19,175 bases of DNA from an uncultured Devosia sp. (GCF_946479885.1 NZ_CAMLHM010000064.1:1-19175), one strand, 5' to 3'; shown: positions 1 through 6,220, counted from the first letter of the stretch. Program-made: numbers and translations. The notes: generated by a model from the sequence alone, not told the origin.

Positions 1-390
1 CGCACCGTGGTCATGGGCCGCGCCACTTATGACTGGATCGCGCGCTATCCCGGCGCCTGGGAGTATGAAGGCAAGCGCGTCATCGTCGTCACGTCTAGCC
101 CGATCGACAGCCCCAAGGGCGACCTTGAGACCCGCACCGATATCGACAGCCTCGTCGCCGAGCTACGGGCGCTGGATGATGGCGACGTCTGGATGCTGGG
201 CGGCGGCAAGTTGCAGATGGCCTTCATGGAGCGCGCCGCGCTCGATGAAATCGAGATCTATGTCATGTCCGAAATCATCGGCAGCGGCATTCCACTCTTC
301 CCAGCCACCGGCCTCCGCGCGTCCCCCAAGCTGATTTCGGCCAAAATGCTGCACCCGGTCTGCGCCCGCCTGCACTACCGCTTCGACTGA
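1..390 (+). CDS. Dihydrofolate reductase family protein (RibD C-terminal-like domain), 5' truncated by the window edge
   Basis: The reading frame is open from the first base, so the N-terminus lies outside the window; the visible part is about 129 residues. It begins inside the VVMGRATYDW motif typical of the RibD_C/DHFR-like fold. It continues through VIVVTSSP, a region ending in DVWMLGGGKL (the nucleotide-binding glycine motif of this fold), and IIGSGIPLFP near the end. Family members are NADPH-dependent reductases, but most stand-alone bacterial copies have no assigned substrate, so true dihydrofolate reductase (FolA) activity should not be assumed. The gene ends just before a hairpin at 400-423 and faces the csbD-like gene tail to tail. 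Confidence 0.85.
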   Translation, partial: RTVVMGRATYDWIARYPGAWEYEGKRVIVVTSSPIDSPKGDLETRTDIDSLVAELRALDDGDVWMLGGGKLQMAFMERAALDEIEIYVMSEIIGSGIPLFPATGLRASPKLISAKMLHPVCARLHYRFD

Positions 391-399
391 GCGCAAAAA

Positions 400-423
400 A
401 GGGCCGCCCCGAGGGACGGCCCT
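400..423 (-). terminator. Rho-independent terminator of the csbD-like gene
   Basis: A perfect 7-bp GC-rich stem (AGGGCCG at 400-406 with CGGCCCT at 417-423) encloses a 10-nt loop. Six consecutive A residues at 395-400 on the plus strand become a U tract when read on the minus strand. The orientation therefore suits the csbD-like gene ending at 446. The hairpin may also stop plus-strand transcripts from the reductase gene, but there it lacks a U tract. Confidence 0.8.
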
Positions 424-445
424 GCTTCAAATCCCGCATTCAGGC

Positions 446-628
446 TCAGTGCTTGAGCGCGTCGCGGGCATTGTCCTTGAGCGCGCCGACCTTCTGCTGC
501 AGCTTGCCTTCGGCCTTGTCGAGCTTGCCTTCGGCCTGCAGGCGTTCGTCGCCGGTCAGCCCACCGGCAGCATCCTTGAGCGCGCCCTTGATCTGCTTGC
601 CGGCGCCTTTGACTTCATCCTTATGCAT
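446..628 (-). CDS. CsbD family stress-response protein
   Basis: A 60-residue, highly charged protein starting MHKDEVKGAGKQIKG, matching the CsbD domain with repeated K/E/A/G-rich helical segments (KDAAGGLTGDERLQAEGK, KAEGKLQQKVGALKD). The ATG at 628 is chosen over an upstream in-frame start at 661 because a perfect AGGAGG lies at 639-634, five bases from this ATG. CsbD was first described as a sigmaB-dependent general stress protein in Bacillus subtilis; its molecular function is unknown. A perfect EcfG-type promoter (660-684) precedes it, so membership in the alphaproteobacterial general stress regulon is a well-supported inference. It is monocistronic, with a terminator at 400-423. Confidence 0.9.
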   Translation of the reverse strand: MHKDEVKGAGKQIKGALKDAAGGLTGDERLQAEGKLDKAEGKLQQKVGALKDNARDALKH

Positions 629-659
629 GAAAGCCTCCTGTTGTTGGTGTGGGAGGGAC

Positions 660-684
660 AACGGTCATGTCAGCCGGGCGTTCC
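660..684 (-). promoter_or_regulatory. EcfG-type general stress promoter (GGAAC-N16-CGTT) for the csbD-like gene
   Basis: Reading the minus strand, GGAAC occupies 684-680 and CGTT 663-660, with a 16-base spacer. This exactly matches the consensus GGAAC-N16/17-CGTT used by EcfG sigma factors in the PhyR-NepR-EcfG general stress response of Alphaproteobacteria. Transcription would begin near 653, about 25 bases before the csbD-like ATG, which leaves room for its Shine-Dalgarno. Confidence 0.75.
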
Positions 685-780
685 GTTAAATCTCTGTCAC
701 ATCGGCACAATCTCAACCCCACCGGTCCGCATCGTCACGGCCATTGGTCAAACCCCGCCTCGTCTGCTACATGGGCCGCC

Positions 781-1452
781 ATGCCCGGACCCATGCCCAC
801 CCTGCTCGACTATTTCCCGCCGCTCGATCCCTATCTCAACGTCCTCCATGTCGATGACGACATGCTGGTAGTCGATAAGCAAAGCGGCCTGCTGAGCGTG
901 CCGGGCAAGGATCCGTCGCTCTGGGACTGCATCGAATATCGGGCCCGCCAGACCTGGCCCACGGCCGGCATGTGCCATCGGCTGGACAAGGACACGTCAG
1001 GCGTCCTGGTGCTCGCCCTCAACAAGCGGGCCCATGGCCGCATCGGCAGCCAGTTCGAACACCGCAAGACCACCAAGGCCTACATCGCCCGCGTCGCCGG
1101 CATCATCGAGGCCGATAGTGGCCTGGTCGACCTGCCTCTCGCCACCGACTGGGAAAACAAGCCCCGCCAGCGTGTCGATTACGAAAACGGCCGCCCCGCA
1201 CAGACCGAATGGACGGTGCTCGAGCGCGAGGCCAACGCCACCCGCGTGCGTCTGCATCCCCTCACCGGCCGCACCCATCAACTGCGGGTTCACATGAAGG
1301 CCATCGGCCATGTGATTCTGGGCGATGCGTTTTATGCCGATGCCGAGACCTTCGCCGCCGCCGACCGGCTGCAGCTCCACGCCGCCGAACTCGGCCTGTT
1401 CCACCCCACCTCGGGCGAGTTCATGACCTTCGTGGCGCCCACGCCCTTCTAG
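781..1452 (+). CDS. rluA: RluA family pseudouridine synthase (RluA subgroup)
   Basis: Predicted 223 residues, close to E. coli RluA. The N-terminal YFPPLDPYLNVLHVDDD and LVVDKQSGLLSVPGK are characteristic of the RluA subgroup, which isomerises uridines in 23S rRNA and some tRNAs. The catalytic motif HRLDKDTSG contains the nucleophilic Asp at about residue 69, and LTGRTHQLRVH near residues 160-170 is the second conserved family block. The frame is open back to 649, but that extension crosses the csbD promoter and has no family similarity. ATG 781 is therefore preferred; ATG 793 is also possible, and neither has a clear Shine-Dalgarno. Its stop codon overlaps that of the convergent ASCH-like gene. 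The exact RNA target is inferred from subgroup similarity only. Confidence 0.88.
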   Translation: MPGPMPTLLDYFPPLDPYLNVLHVDDDMLVVDKQSGLLSVPGKDPSLWDCIEYRARQTWPTAGMCHRLDKDTSGVLVLALNKRAHGRIGSQFEHRKTTKAYIARVAGIIEADSGLVDLPLATDWENKPRQRVDYENGRPAQTEWTVLEREANATRVRLHPLTGRTHQLRVHMKAIGHVILGDAFYADAETFAAADRLQLHAAELGLFHPTSGEFMTFVAPTPF

Positions 1453-1733
1453 GCGTCCCCGAGGTAACCGACCTCGATCCGCTGGAACAGGTGCCCCGGC
1501 TTCATCGTATCGAGCCACTTGCGAAAATCGCTCACGTCCCGGAACCCGGCCCGCCGCGCATCGGCCTCGCTCACATCAGCGGGGTCCATGTCGGTGATAG
1601 CGCCGATCCGCAGCAGCCCCACCTTGGTCTTGAGCGTCCCACCCGCCTTGACGCTGGGCCGGCTCCAGCGCCGGAACACCAGGTCCACCTTGCCGGCTTT
1701 GATCGCTTCGAGCAGTTCGAGCTTGAGCAACAT
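1449..1733 (-). CDS. Small ASCH/PUA-like domain protein
   Basis: A 94-residue protein beginning MLLKLELLEAIKAGKVDLVFRRW. The opening pattern (ligand-contacting helix, then a basic RRW strand followed by VKAGGTLKTKVG) and the later GFRDVSDFRKWLD segment resemble ASCH domains, a PUA-related fold thought to bind RNA or nucleic-acid components. The assignment rests on pattern recognition and is moderate. Its ATG overlaps the ridA stop in TGATG (1735-1731), so it is probably translationally coupled to ridA in a unit that begins with tRNA-Leu. Its stop shares the palindromic CTAG at 1449-1452 with the convergent rluA gene, leaving no room for a terminator between them. Confidence 0.65.
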   Translation of the reverse strand: MLLKLELLEAIKAGKVDLVFRRWSRPSVKAGGTLKTKVGLLRIGAITDMDPADVSEADARRAGFRDVSDFRKWLDTMKPGHLFQRIEVGYLGDA

Positions 1734-2113
1734 CAGTCCAGCACCGCCGTTGCCGTCATTTCGATGAGCAGGCCCTTGGCCAGCAATTCCTTGACCACCA
1801 CCGTCGCCCGCACCGGATAGGGCGCCGCCGTGAAGTAGTCACGATAGACCGTGTTCATCCCCGCCGCGTCGGCACCCTCGACCAGGAATATCTGCACCAT
1901 CACCAGGTTGGCCAGCGTCCCGCCCGCCGCCTTGACGCCAATCTCCAGGTTCTGGATGCACCGCCGCGCCTGCGCCTCGATGCCGCCACCGACGATCTCC
2001 CCGCTATCGGGGTCCTCGGCAATCGCCACCAGCCACACATGCTTGCCCGCCCGCACGGCGTCGCTGATGGGTGCCGATGATGGCGCAATGCCGGTCTCAA
2101 TCTTCTCGATCAT
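1733..2113 (-). CDS. RidA family protein (YjgF/YER057c/UK114)
   Basis: Predicted 126 residues starting MIEKIETG. Family marks include VWLVAIAEDPDSGEIVGGGIEAQ, the QNLEIGVKAAGGTLANLVMV segment, and the C-terminal PYPVRATVVVKEL...GLLIEMTATA block. Arg102 in PVRATV corresponds to the substrate-binding Arg, and Glu118 to the conserved Glu in the EM(T) motif of active RidA proteins. RidA enzymes hydrolyse reactive enamine/imine intermediates released by PLP enzymes; divergent members may act on other substrates. The frame stays open upstream to 2272, but that extension is the translated tRNA-Leu gene, so ATG 2113 is the start. It lies 12 bases after the tRNA and is followed by the ASCH-like gene with a TGATG junction. 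Confidence 0.87.
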   Translation of the reverse strand: MIEKIETGIAPSSAPISDAVRAGKHVWLVAIAEDPDSGEIVGGGIEAQARRCIQNLEIGVKAAGGTLANLVMVQIFLVEGADAAGMNTVYRDYFTAAPYPVRATVVVKELLAKGLLIEMTATAVLD

Positions 2114-2122
2114 TGGTCCGCT

Positions 2123-2126
2123 TCCT
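2123..2126 (-). promoter_or_regulatory. Ribosome binding site of ridA overlapping the tRNA CCA end
   Basis: AGGA at 2126-2123 is the best Shine-Dalgarno for the ridA ATG at 2113, with a 9-base spacer. Its first A is also the last A of the encoded CCA tail of tRNA-Leu, so cutting the tRNA 3' end from a joint transcript would fall at the edge of the site. Confidence 0.55.
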
Positions 2127-2211
2127 GGTGCGGGCGGCGGGACTCGAACCCGCACGGGGATACCCCCTCCGGATTTTAAGTCCGGTGTGTCTACCATTCC
2201 ACCACGCCCGC
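2126..2211 (-). tRNA. tRNA-Leu(UAA)
   Basis: An 86-nt gene including an encoded CCA. The 5' acceptor strand GCGGGCG pairs perfectly with CGCCCGC before the discriminator A and CCA. The anticodon stem CCGGA/TCCGG encloses the loop CTTAAAA with anticodon TAA, which reads UUA codons. The long variable arm (GAGGGGGTATCCCC) is typical of class II leucine tRNAs. The T arm carries GTGCGGGTTCGAGTCCCGC with the invariant GGTTCGA. It is the first element of a minus-strand unit leading into ridA. Confidence 0.97.
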
Positions 2212-2220
2212 GATGAATGG

Positions 2221-2249
2221 CAGGTAGCATGGGGTGATGGGGATGCCAA
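2221..2249 (-). promoter_or_regulatory. Candidate housekeeping promoter for tRNA-Leu
   Basis: On the minus strand TTGGCAT (2249-2243) and GCTACCTG (2228-2221) are separated by 14 bases. This resembles the alphaproteobacterial housekeeping pattern described in Caulobacter (TTGACGS-N10/14-GCTANAWC), although the -10 is a partial match. A start near 2216 would give a short tRNA leader, as is common for tRNA genes. It would also put the right limit of the core locus upstream of about 2250. Confidence 0.35.
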
Positions 2250-2361
2250 CGGCGTTGGGTCCGTCCATCCAACGGACTTGCGGGTCGCCCTGTCGAGCTG
2301 CGCCAGGATATGGCTCACGATCACGCGTGCTTCCCGGAAGTTGGCATGGACGATTAAGACC

Positions 2362-3081
2362 TCAGGACCCAACTTCGAAGGAAAATGGCGACGGCTTCCA
2401 GAGATGCTCGACCTTATGCACCCGAACGGCACTCGCCTCCCACGCGTGCAGCAATGCAGCAATAGCCGGCGCGTCCACCGCTGACAGCAGCCCGCAGAGC
2501 GTTCTGAGGCCGTCTTGTGCCTCGCGCTGGCGGCCAAGAACGTTGGAATCGATGCGCGCACGCCGACTGTCAGGCGAACGGTGGTCTTTCACCGTAGCTT
2601 CCTGCCGCTCAACGGCACCGTCGATGCGCGCCAGCGTCTGAGCGAGATAGGGCGCGGCCTCGGCGAAAGCGCCCTTGGCCAGCAGCGGCATGGCGAAGGT
2701 CATTGGTCCAGGGCCAAAGATCGGCTCGGCCTTCCATGCCAATGCCGGCAGGCTGTCCATGTCGGCTTCGCGCAGTATCTCCGACGCGATGAGCTCCATC
2801 TCGTCAAGTAGCCAAGCCCTAACCCGAGGATCATCGACATACCCTACCCCACGAACCAACCGCGTTCCGGCGCCAGAAAGATGATTGGGGGGAGGGCCAA
2901 ACATGGTCGCCACAGACCAGCTTGGTTGGACATACCCCTTGGGGGATGCCCGATCGAGATAGAAGCGTCGCATGAAGTGTCCAACCGGCTTCATGACCAC
3001 GCTACGCCCGACCAGAACGAAGTCGGGATGCCGTTCGAGGAAAGGCTGAACGATCTCGGCAACTTGTGCCGCGGTGCTCAT
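2362..3081 (-). CDS. Protein of unknown family; candidate immunity protein for the MuF toxin
   Basis: Predicted 239 residues starting MSTAAQVAEIVQPFLERHPDF; the start is fixed by an ATGA overlap (3081-3078) with the toxin stop. A start nine bases further upstream is less likely. I do not recognise the family. It has no signal peptide or membrane segment and looks like a soluble cytosolic protein. The N-terminal third is rich in aromatic and basic residues (VGRSVVMKPVGHFMRRFYLD, then YVQPSWSVATMFGPPPNHL), and the C-terminal half is helical with many Ala, Leu and charged residues. Strict translational coupling downstream of a MuF-nuclease protein is the usual position of an immunity gene in polymorphic-toxin loci, so neutralising that toxin by binding is the inferred role. 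No direct evidence in the sequence proves this. Confidence 0.7.
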   Translation of the reverse strand: MSTAAQVAEIVQPFLERHPDFVLVGRSVVMKPVGHFMRRFYLDRASPKGYVQPSWSVATMFGPPPNHLSGAGTRLVRGVGYVDDPRVRAWLLDEMELIASEILREADMDSLPALAWKAEPIFGPGPMTFAMPLLAKGAFAEAAPYLAQTLARIDGAVERQEATVKDHRSPDSRRARIDSNVLGRQREAQDGLRTLCGLLSAVDAPAIAALLHAWEASAVRVHKVEHLWKPSPFSFEVGS

Positions 3082-4421
3082 TGCGACCACACAGGCAGGC
3101 CCTGCCGCATTTCGATGATAACCACAGGCACCCCTGGGAACCGGTTATTCCAAGCCTCAATGATCTTGAGCACGCGTTTTGTCGTTAGGCCCGAGCTTCC
3201 TGTCTTGTAGTCGTACACACATCCCATTTCCGGACTTACCAGTTCCATGACATCCAACCGAGTAGATCCCTCTTTTCCGTAGGTTACACCGACTACTGTG
3301 GGATCCGTCACAGGCTCCAGGTCAAGGGAGACTTCTGCGAGCAGGTTTGCAAGCGCCGGGTTTACAGCCTTCGCTACCTCCAGCAGACCCTTGGCCGTAT
3401 AGTGGATGTTGGTACCCAGTACCGCCGGATGCATAGTGGGCACGAGCGGCGCCCATTCCTGTGCAGCCAAGTCGATGAAGCTCTGCACCTCCGCGGCGTG
3501 TGGACACCATTGCGTCACCTGTTCCTTGGTCAGTGTTTCTGTCACCAAGACAGGCTTGGCGCCGGCTTCGCTCTGCCACACCCGGTACACCAGGACCGGC
3601 GCGTCGGTAGGGCCAGCGCCAAGACTTGCCGGTTCCTGCCGCAGCACATTGACGAGAACTTGCGCTGCAGTCCCCGGTAGTGCCAGCAGCAAGGCAGCGG
3701 CAAGCGCCTGGTCGACCGGCCTGGATCTTGGTGAGGGCGGCGGTGGAGGCGCGAACAGCAGCCGGCTTACCTGGGCGACCTGTACGGGCTCACCCTCCGG
3801 AGGGTGAACCAGCTGTTTGCGTGCTTCGCCGTCTCCTTCGAGCCGAACAATGCCACCGTCAGTCAGGGTCACAGAGTGGCCGACACTCGCCCCCGTGAAT
3901 GTTGAATGGATACTTGTTCCGTCTTTCAACACCACCGTCGACGCCGCCAAGCTGCCATCGGGCCGGGTCAGCGTGTCGATGCTGGCCCAGAGTGCAGCCG
4001 GCTCGGTGCTGAGCCGCCGCCCGGGCACCATGGTCAGCAGCGCATCGGGAACCGCTGGGTCACCGTAATAGGGCTCTGGCCAGCAGCGGCAATTGGGTTC
4101 GTGACCGGGGTGGCCATGTTCCGGTGGCTTTGACCAGGAAAATACCCGACCGTTGAGCGCCGCATGTGCGTTGCGCACCTTTTGGTCACCAGCGGTCCGC
4201 CAGGTGTAGTAGTTGGTCGGTCGCCCCTTGGGGAGCATCGCGCCGGGCGTGGCTACGGAAACGCGGTCCCCGAGATTCTTCGCCTCGTCCACCGCCCTGG
4301 CAATGCGCTCATACCCGTCCGGTACACGCCCGCGCCGCATATAGCTGTCGAACGCGCCGCGACGGGCGGCGCCAAGGAGCCGCAGCCGCTTCTCTTCCAG
4401 GTCTGGTGGTAGCCGTCCCAT
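3078..4421 (-). CDS. MuF-domain polymorphic toxin with PD-(D/E)XK-like C-terminal region
   Basis: Predicted 447 residues. Residues 1-120 match the C-terminal part of phage Mu gpF-like minor head proteins: YYTWRTAGDQKVRNAHAALN around 71-90, then FSWSKPPEHGHPGHEPNCRC up to about 113. Residues 143-213 look beta-rich, followed by a proline run (215-219), a hydrophobic segment near 238-258 and a distinct C-terminal region from about 300. That tip contains RLDVMEL (Asp390) and VYDYKTG (Asp404-x-Lys406), the spacing expected of a PD-(D/E)XK nuclease core. MuF-toxin fusions carried by temperate phages are a known polymorphic toxin class; nuclease activity here is inferred. The start has GGAG five bases upstream. 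No signal peptide is seen. GC content falls from about 67% (4261-4320) to 51% (3181-3300). The next gene overlaps by ATGA. Confidence 0.8.
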   Translation of the reverse strand: MGRLPPDLEEKRLRLLGAARRGAFDSYMRRGRVPDGYERIARAVDEAKNLGDRVSVATPGAMLPKGRPTNYYTWRTAGDQKVRNAHAALNGRVFSWSKPPEHGHPGHEPNCRCWPEPYYGDPAVPDALLTMVPGRRLSTEPAALWASIDTLTRPDGSLAASTVVLKDGTSIHSTFTGASVGHSVTLTDGGIVRLEGDGEARKQLVHPPEGEPVQVAQVSRLLFAPPPPPSPRSRPVDQALAAALLLALPGTAAQVLVNVLRQEPASLGAGPTDAPVLVYRVWQSEAGAKPVLVTETLTKEQVTQWCPHAAEVQSFIDLAAQEWAPLVPTMHPAVLGTNIHYTAKGLLEVAKAVNPALANLLAEVSLDLEPVTDPTVVGVTYGKEGSTRLDVMELVSPEMGCVYDYKTGSSGLTTKRVLKIIEAWNNRFPGVPVVIIEMRQGLPVWSQ

Positions 4422-4487
4422 TTCCGCTCCGGGTGAAAATCCCGCTGCAGACTCTCACGGCGGCGTCAGGCGGGGATAAGTCCGTCG

Positions 4488-5324
4488 CTACTTCCTTGGC
4501 GCCGGCGGCAACGTAGGCACGTGGCCGTCGATGTCGGTCAGCGCATAGTCGAGGGCCAGTTGCCGTGTCGATAGCGAGCGTCCAGCCCAGCGGTTGACCT
4601 CGGGATCGCCAGCCAGCGCAACCACGACACGTCCCACGAATTGCGGGCTTTCCATCCACCGGGCCAGCTCCTGGCTCTTCTTCTTGGCCATGATCATCTC
4701 GGTGGCGACAATGAACGGGCACAGCGAGACGATGGTTACGCCATGCGGGGCCAGCGCGGGCGCCATCTCCGCCGCCATGCGGTTGACCGCCGCCTTGGCC
4801 GTGCCATAGGCCACGTTGTCCGATGGCGCCGGGGCATCGACCGACAGATGGATGATCAGCCCCGATCCCTGCCCGACCATCTGGGCGGGGCCGAACACGC
4901 TGGCGACATAGGTGGACCGCACACCCACCGTGTGCATGCTGTCCCAGTAGTCGGGCGGCATGCGCCAGAATTCTGTCTTGAAGCCGCCCTTGCCACGCTG
5001 CTTGGCCTGGTAGCCGGACCAGGCATTGTTGAGCAGGATATCGAGCCTCCCGTGCCGCGCGATGATCTGCTCGAACACCGCCTGCACCTGGCGATCGTCG
5101 CTGTGATCACACCGCAGGGCCACGCAAACCCCGCCCGCGTCGTTGATCAGGGCCGCCGTCTCGTGGATCGATCCCGGCAGCGGCACCGTGGCTGACGCAG
5201 CATCCTCGGTTCGCCCCGTCACATAGACGGTGGCGCCCGCTGCGCCGAGCACCTGGGCAATGCCCTTGCCGATACCCCGGCTCGCGCCGGTAACCAGCGC
5301 GACGCGCCCCTCAAGCCCCTGCAT
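4488..5324 (-). CDS. Short-chain dehydrogenase/reductase, DHRS1-like
   Basis: Predicted 278 residues. TGASRGIG at 12-19 is the Rossmann cofactor-binding motif. NNAW at 99-102 stands in the place of the usual NNAG. Ser161 in IIHLS and the YGTAK pair Tyr173/Lys177 complete the catalytic set, so the enzyme should be active. The middle insertion with FKTEFWRMPPDYWDSM resembles DHRS1-type SDRs rather than FabG. The substrate is unknown. The ATG at 5324 has GGGAGG about six bases upstream. It lies between the MuF toxin island and the L,D-transpeptidase gene, all on the minus strand; the 82-base gap to the transpeptidase permits co-transcription, but no functional link is evident. Confidence 0.88.
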   Translation of the reverse strand: MQGLEGRVALVTGASRGIGKGIAQVLGAAGATVYVTGRTEDAASATVPLPGSIHETAALINDAGGVCVALRCDHSDDRQVQAVFEQIIARHGRLDILLNNAWSGYQAKQRGKGGFKTEFWRMPPDYWDSMHTVGVRSTYVASVFGPAQMVGQGSGLIIHLSVDAPAPSDNVAYGTAKAAVNRMAAEMAPALAPHGVTIVSLCPFIVATEMIMAKKKSQELARWMESPQFVGRVVVALAGDPEVNRWAGRSLSTRQLALDYALTDIDGHVPTLPPAPRK

Positions 5325-5406
5325 TCACGGCCTCCCGATGAGAACCGCTATTCGCCAGGCGCCCGCAGCCGAGCGGTTCGGTCCTGGCATGGCTGGCGGC
5401 GGCGCC

Positions 5407-6084
5407 TCAAGCCGGCAGCACGATGACCTTTGTGTCGACCGGCGTCTTCTCGTAGAGGTCGAGCATGTCCTGGGTGAGCAGGCCCACGCAGCCGCTCGAC
5501 ACACCCTTGCCGATCGTCTGCGGCATGATCGTGCTGTAGATCGTGTAGAGCGTGTATGTGCCGTTCTGGTAGAGATAGAGCGTGCGCGCGCCCAGCGGAT
5601 TGTCCAGCCCCGGCGGCATGCCATTGGCATAGGGCGCAGCCTCCGGCTGGCGCAGGATCATCTCGCGCGGCGGCGTCCAGATCGGCCATTCGGCCTTGCG
5701 GCCGATATAGGCATCACCGCTCCACAGGAACCCGGCGCGGCCGACATTGGCGCCATAGCGCGTGGCATAGCCATCCCCCTCGATGCGGTAGACGTAATAG
5801 TGCTTGGGATCGACGATGATCGTGCCGACTGCCTCATTGGAGGCATAGCGCACCCGGCGTCGCAGATATTTCGGATCGACCTTGTTGATGTCGACGCCAG
5901 GGATCGGGAAGCGCTCGTCCGGCACCGGCCCATAGACCCGCTCCGCCTCGGCAAAGCTCATGCCCCCGGTGGTGCAGCCAGCCAGCCCAACGGCCCCCAG
6001 GACTGCCGCCGATCCGGCGAGAAACGCCCGCCGGTTCACCCGCCCTGCCCGCATGGGCGCATCCACCCCATCGTCCCTGATCAT
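5407..6084 (-). CDS. L,D-transpeptidase (YkuD) family protein, Tat/lipoprotein signal, altered active-site motif
   Basis: Predicted 225 residues from ATG 6084; ATG 6054 is also possible, and the frame is open to 6192. Near the N-terminus, RRAFLAGSAAVLGAVGLAGC combines a twin-arginine-like RR with a lipobox ending in Cys37, so export and lipid anchoring are likely. The YkuD domain follows: a PPREMILRQPE region, GLDNPLGARTLYLY and the C-terminal TIGKGVSSGC with the nucleophile Cys199. The usual IHGT motif reads IYST (182-185) and the usual GCIR reads GCVG, so the canonical catalytic His and the conserved Arg are both replaced. Family members cross-link peptidoglycan or attach proteins to it; activity of this copy is uncertain. 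It diverges from the panB operon. Confidence 0.85.
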   Translation of the reverse strand: MIRDDGVDAPMRAGRVNRRAFLAGSAAVLGAVGLAGCTTGGMSFAEAERVYGPVPDERFPIPGVDINKVDPKYLRRRVRYASNEAVGTIIVDPKHYYVYRIEGDGYATRYGANVGRAGFLWSGDAYIGRKAEWPIWTPPREMILRQPEAAPYANGMPPGLDNPLGARTLYLYQNGTYTLYTIYSTIMPQTIGKGVSSGCVGLLTQDMLDLYEKTPVDTKVIVLPA

Positions 6085-6220
6085 GACCGACACCCCGCAC
6101 AATGTACCGACCGAAGTCCTCTTGAGGCGAGAGTGGTCCCACCGAGAACGATTGGCAAGGGCGGCGTGGCCGCTGGGGGAAGTGCAGACCACGTTGCCCT
6201 TCCTCCCGCAGATAGACTAT

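Noticed and set aside
649..780. Upstream extension of the RluA reading frame.
   Set aside because: It crosses the csbD promoter, shows no family similarity, and the family N-terminus begins after 781.
2114..2272. N-terminal extension of the RidA reading frame on the minus strand.
   Set aside because: It is the translated tRNA-Leu gene and its leader, not protein-coding.
2337..2376. Inverted repeat GAAGTTGG / CCAACTTC spanning the 3' end of the immunity candidate.
   Set aside because: The loop is 24 bases and no U tract follows, so it is a poor terminator; it may be chance.
4471..4484. Short matches to tRNA-Leu (CGGGGATA and TAAGTCCG) at the left boundary of the toxin island, as if a split attachment site.
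   Set aside because: Both matches are only 8 bases, overlap each other and skip about 14 bases of the tRNA; matches this short can occur by chance in such a comparison. No integrase is present.
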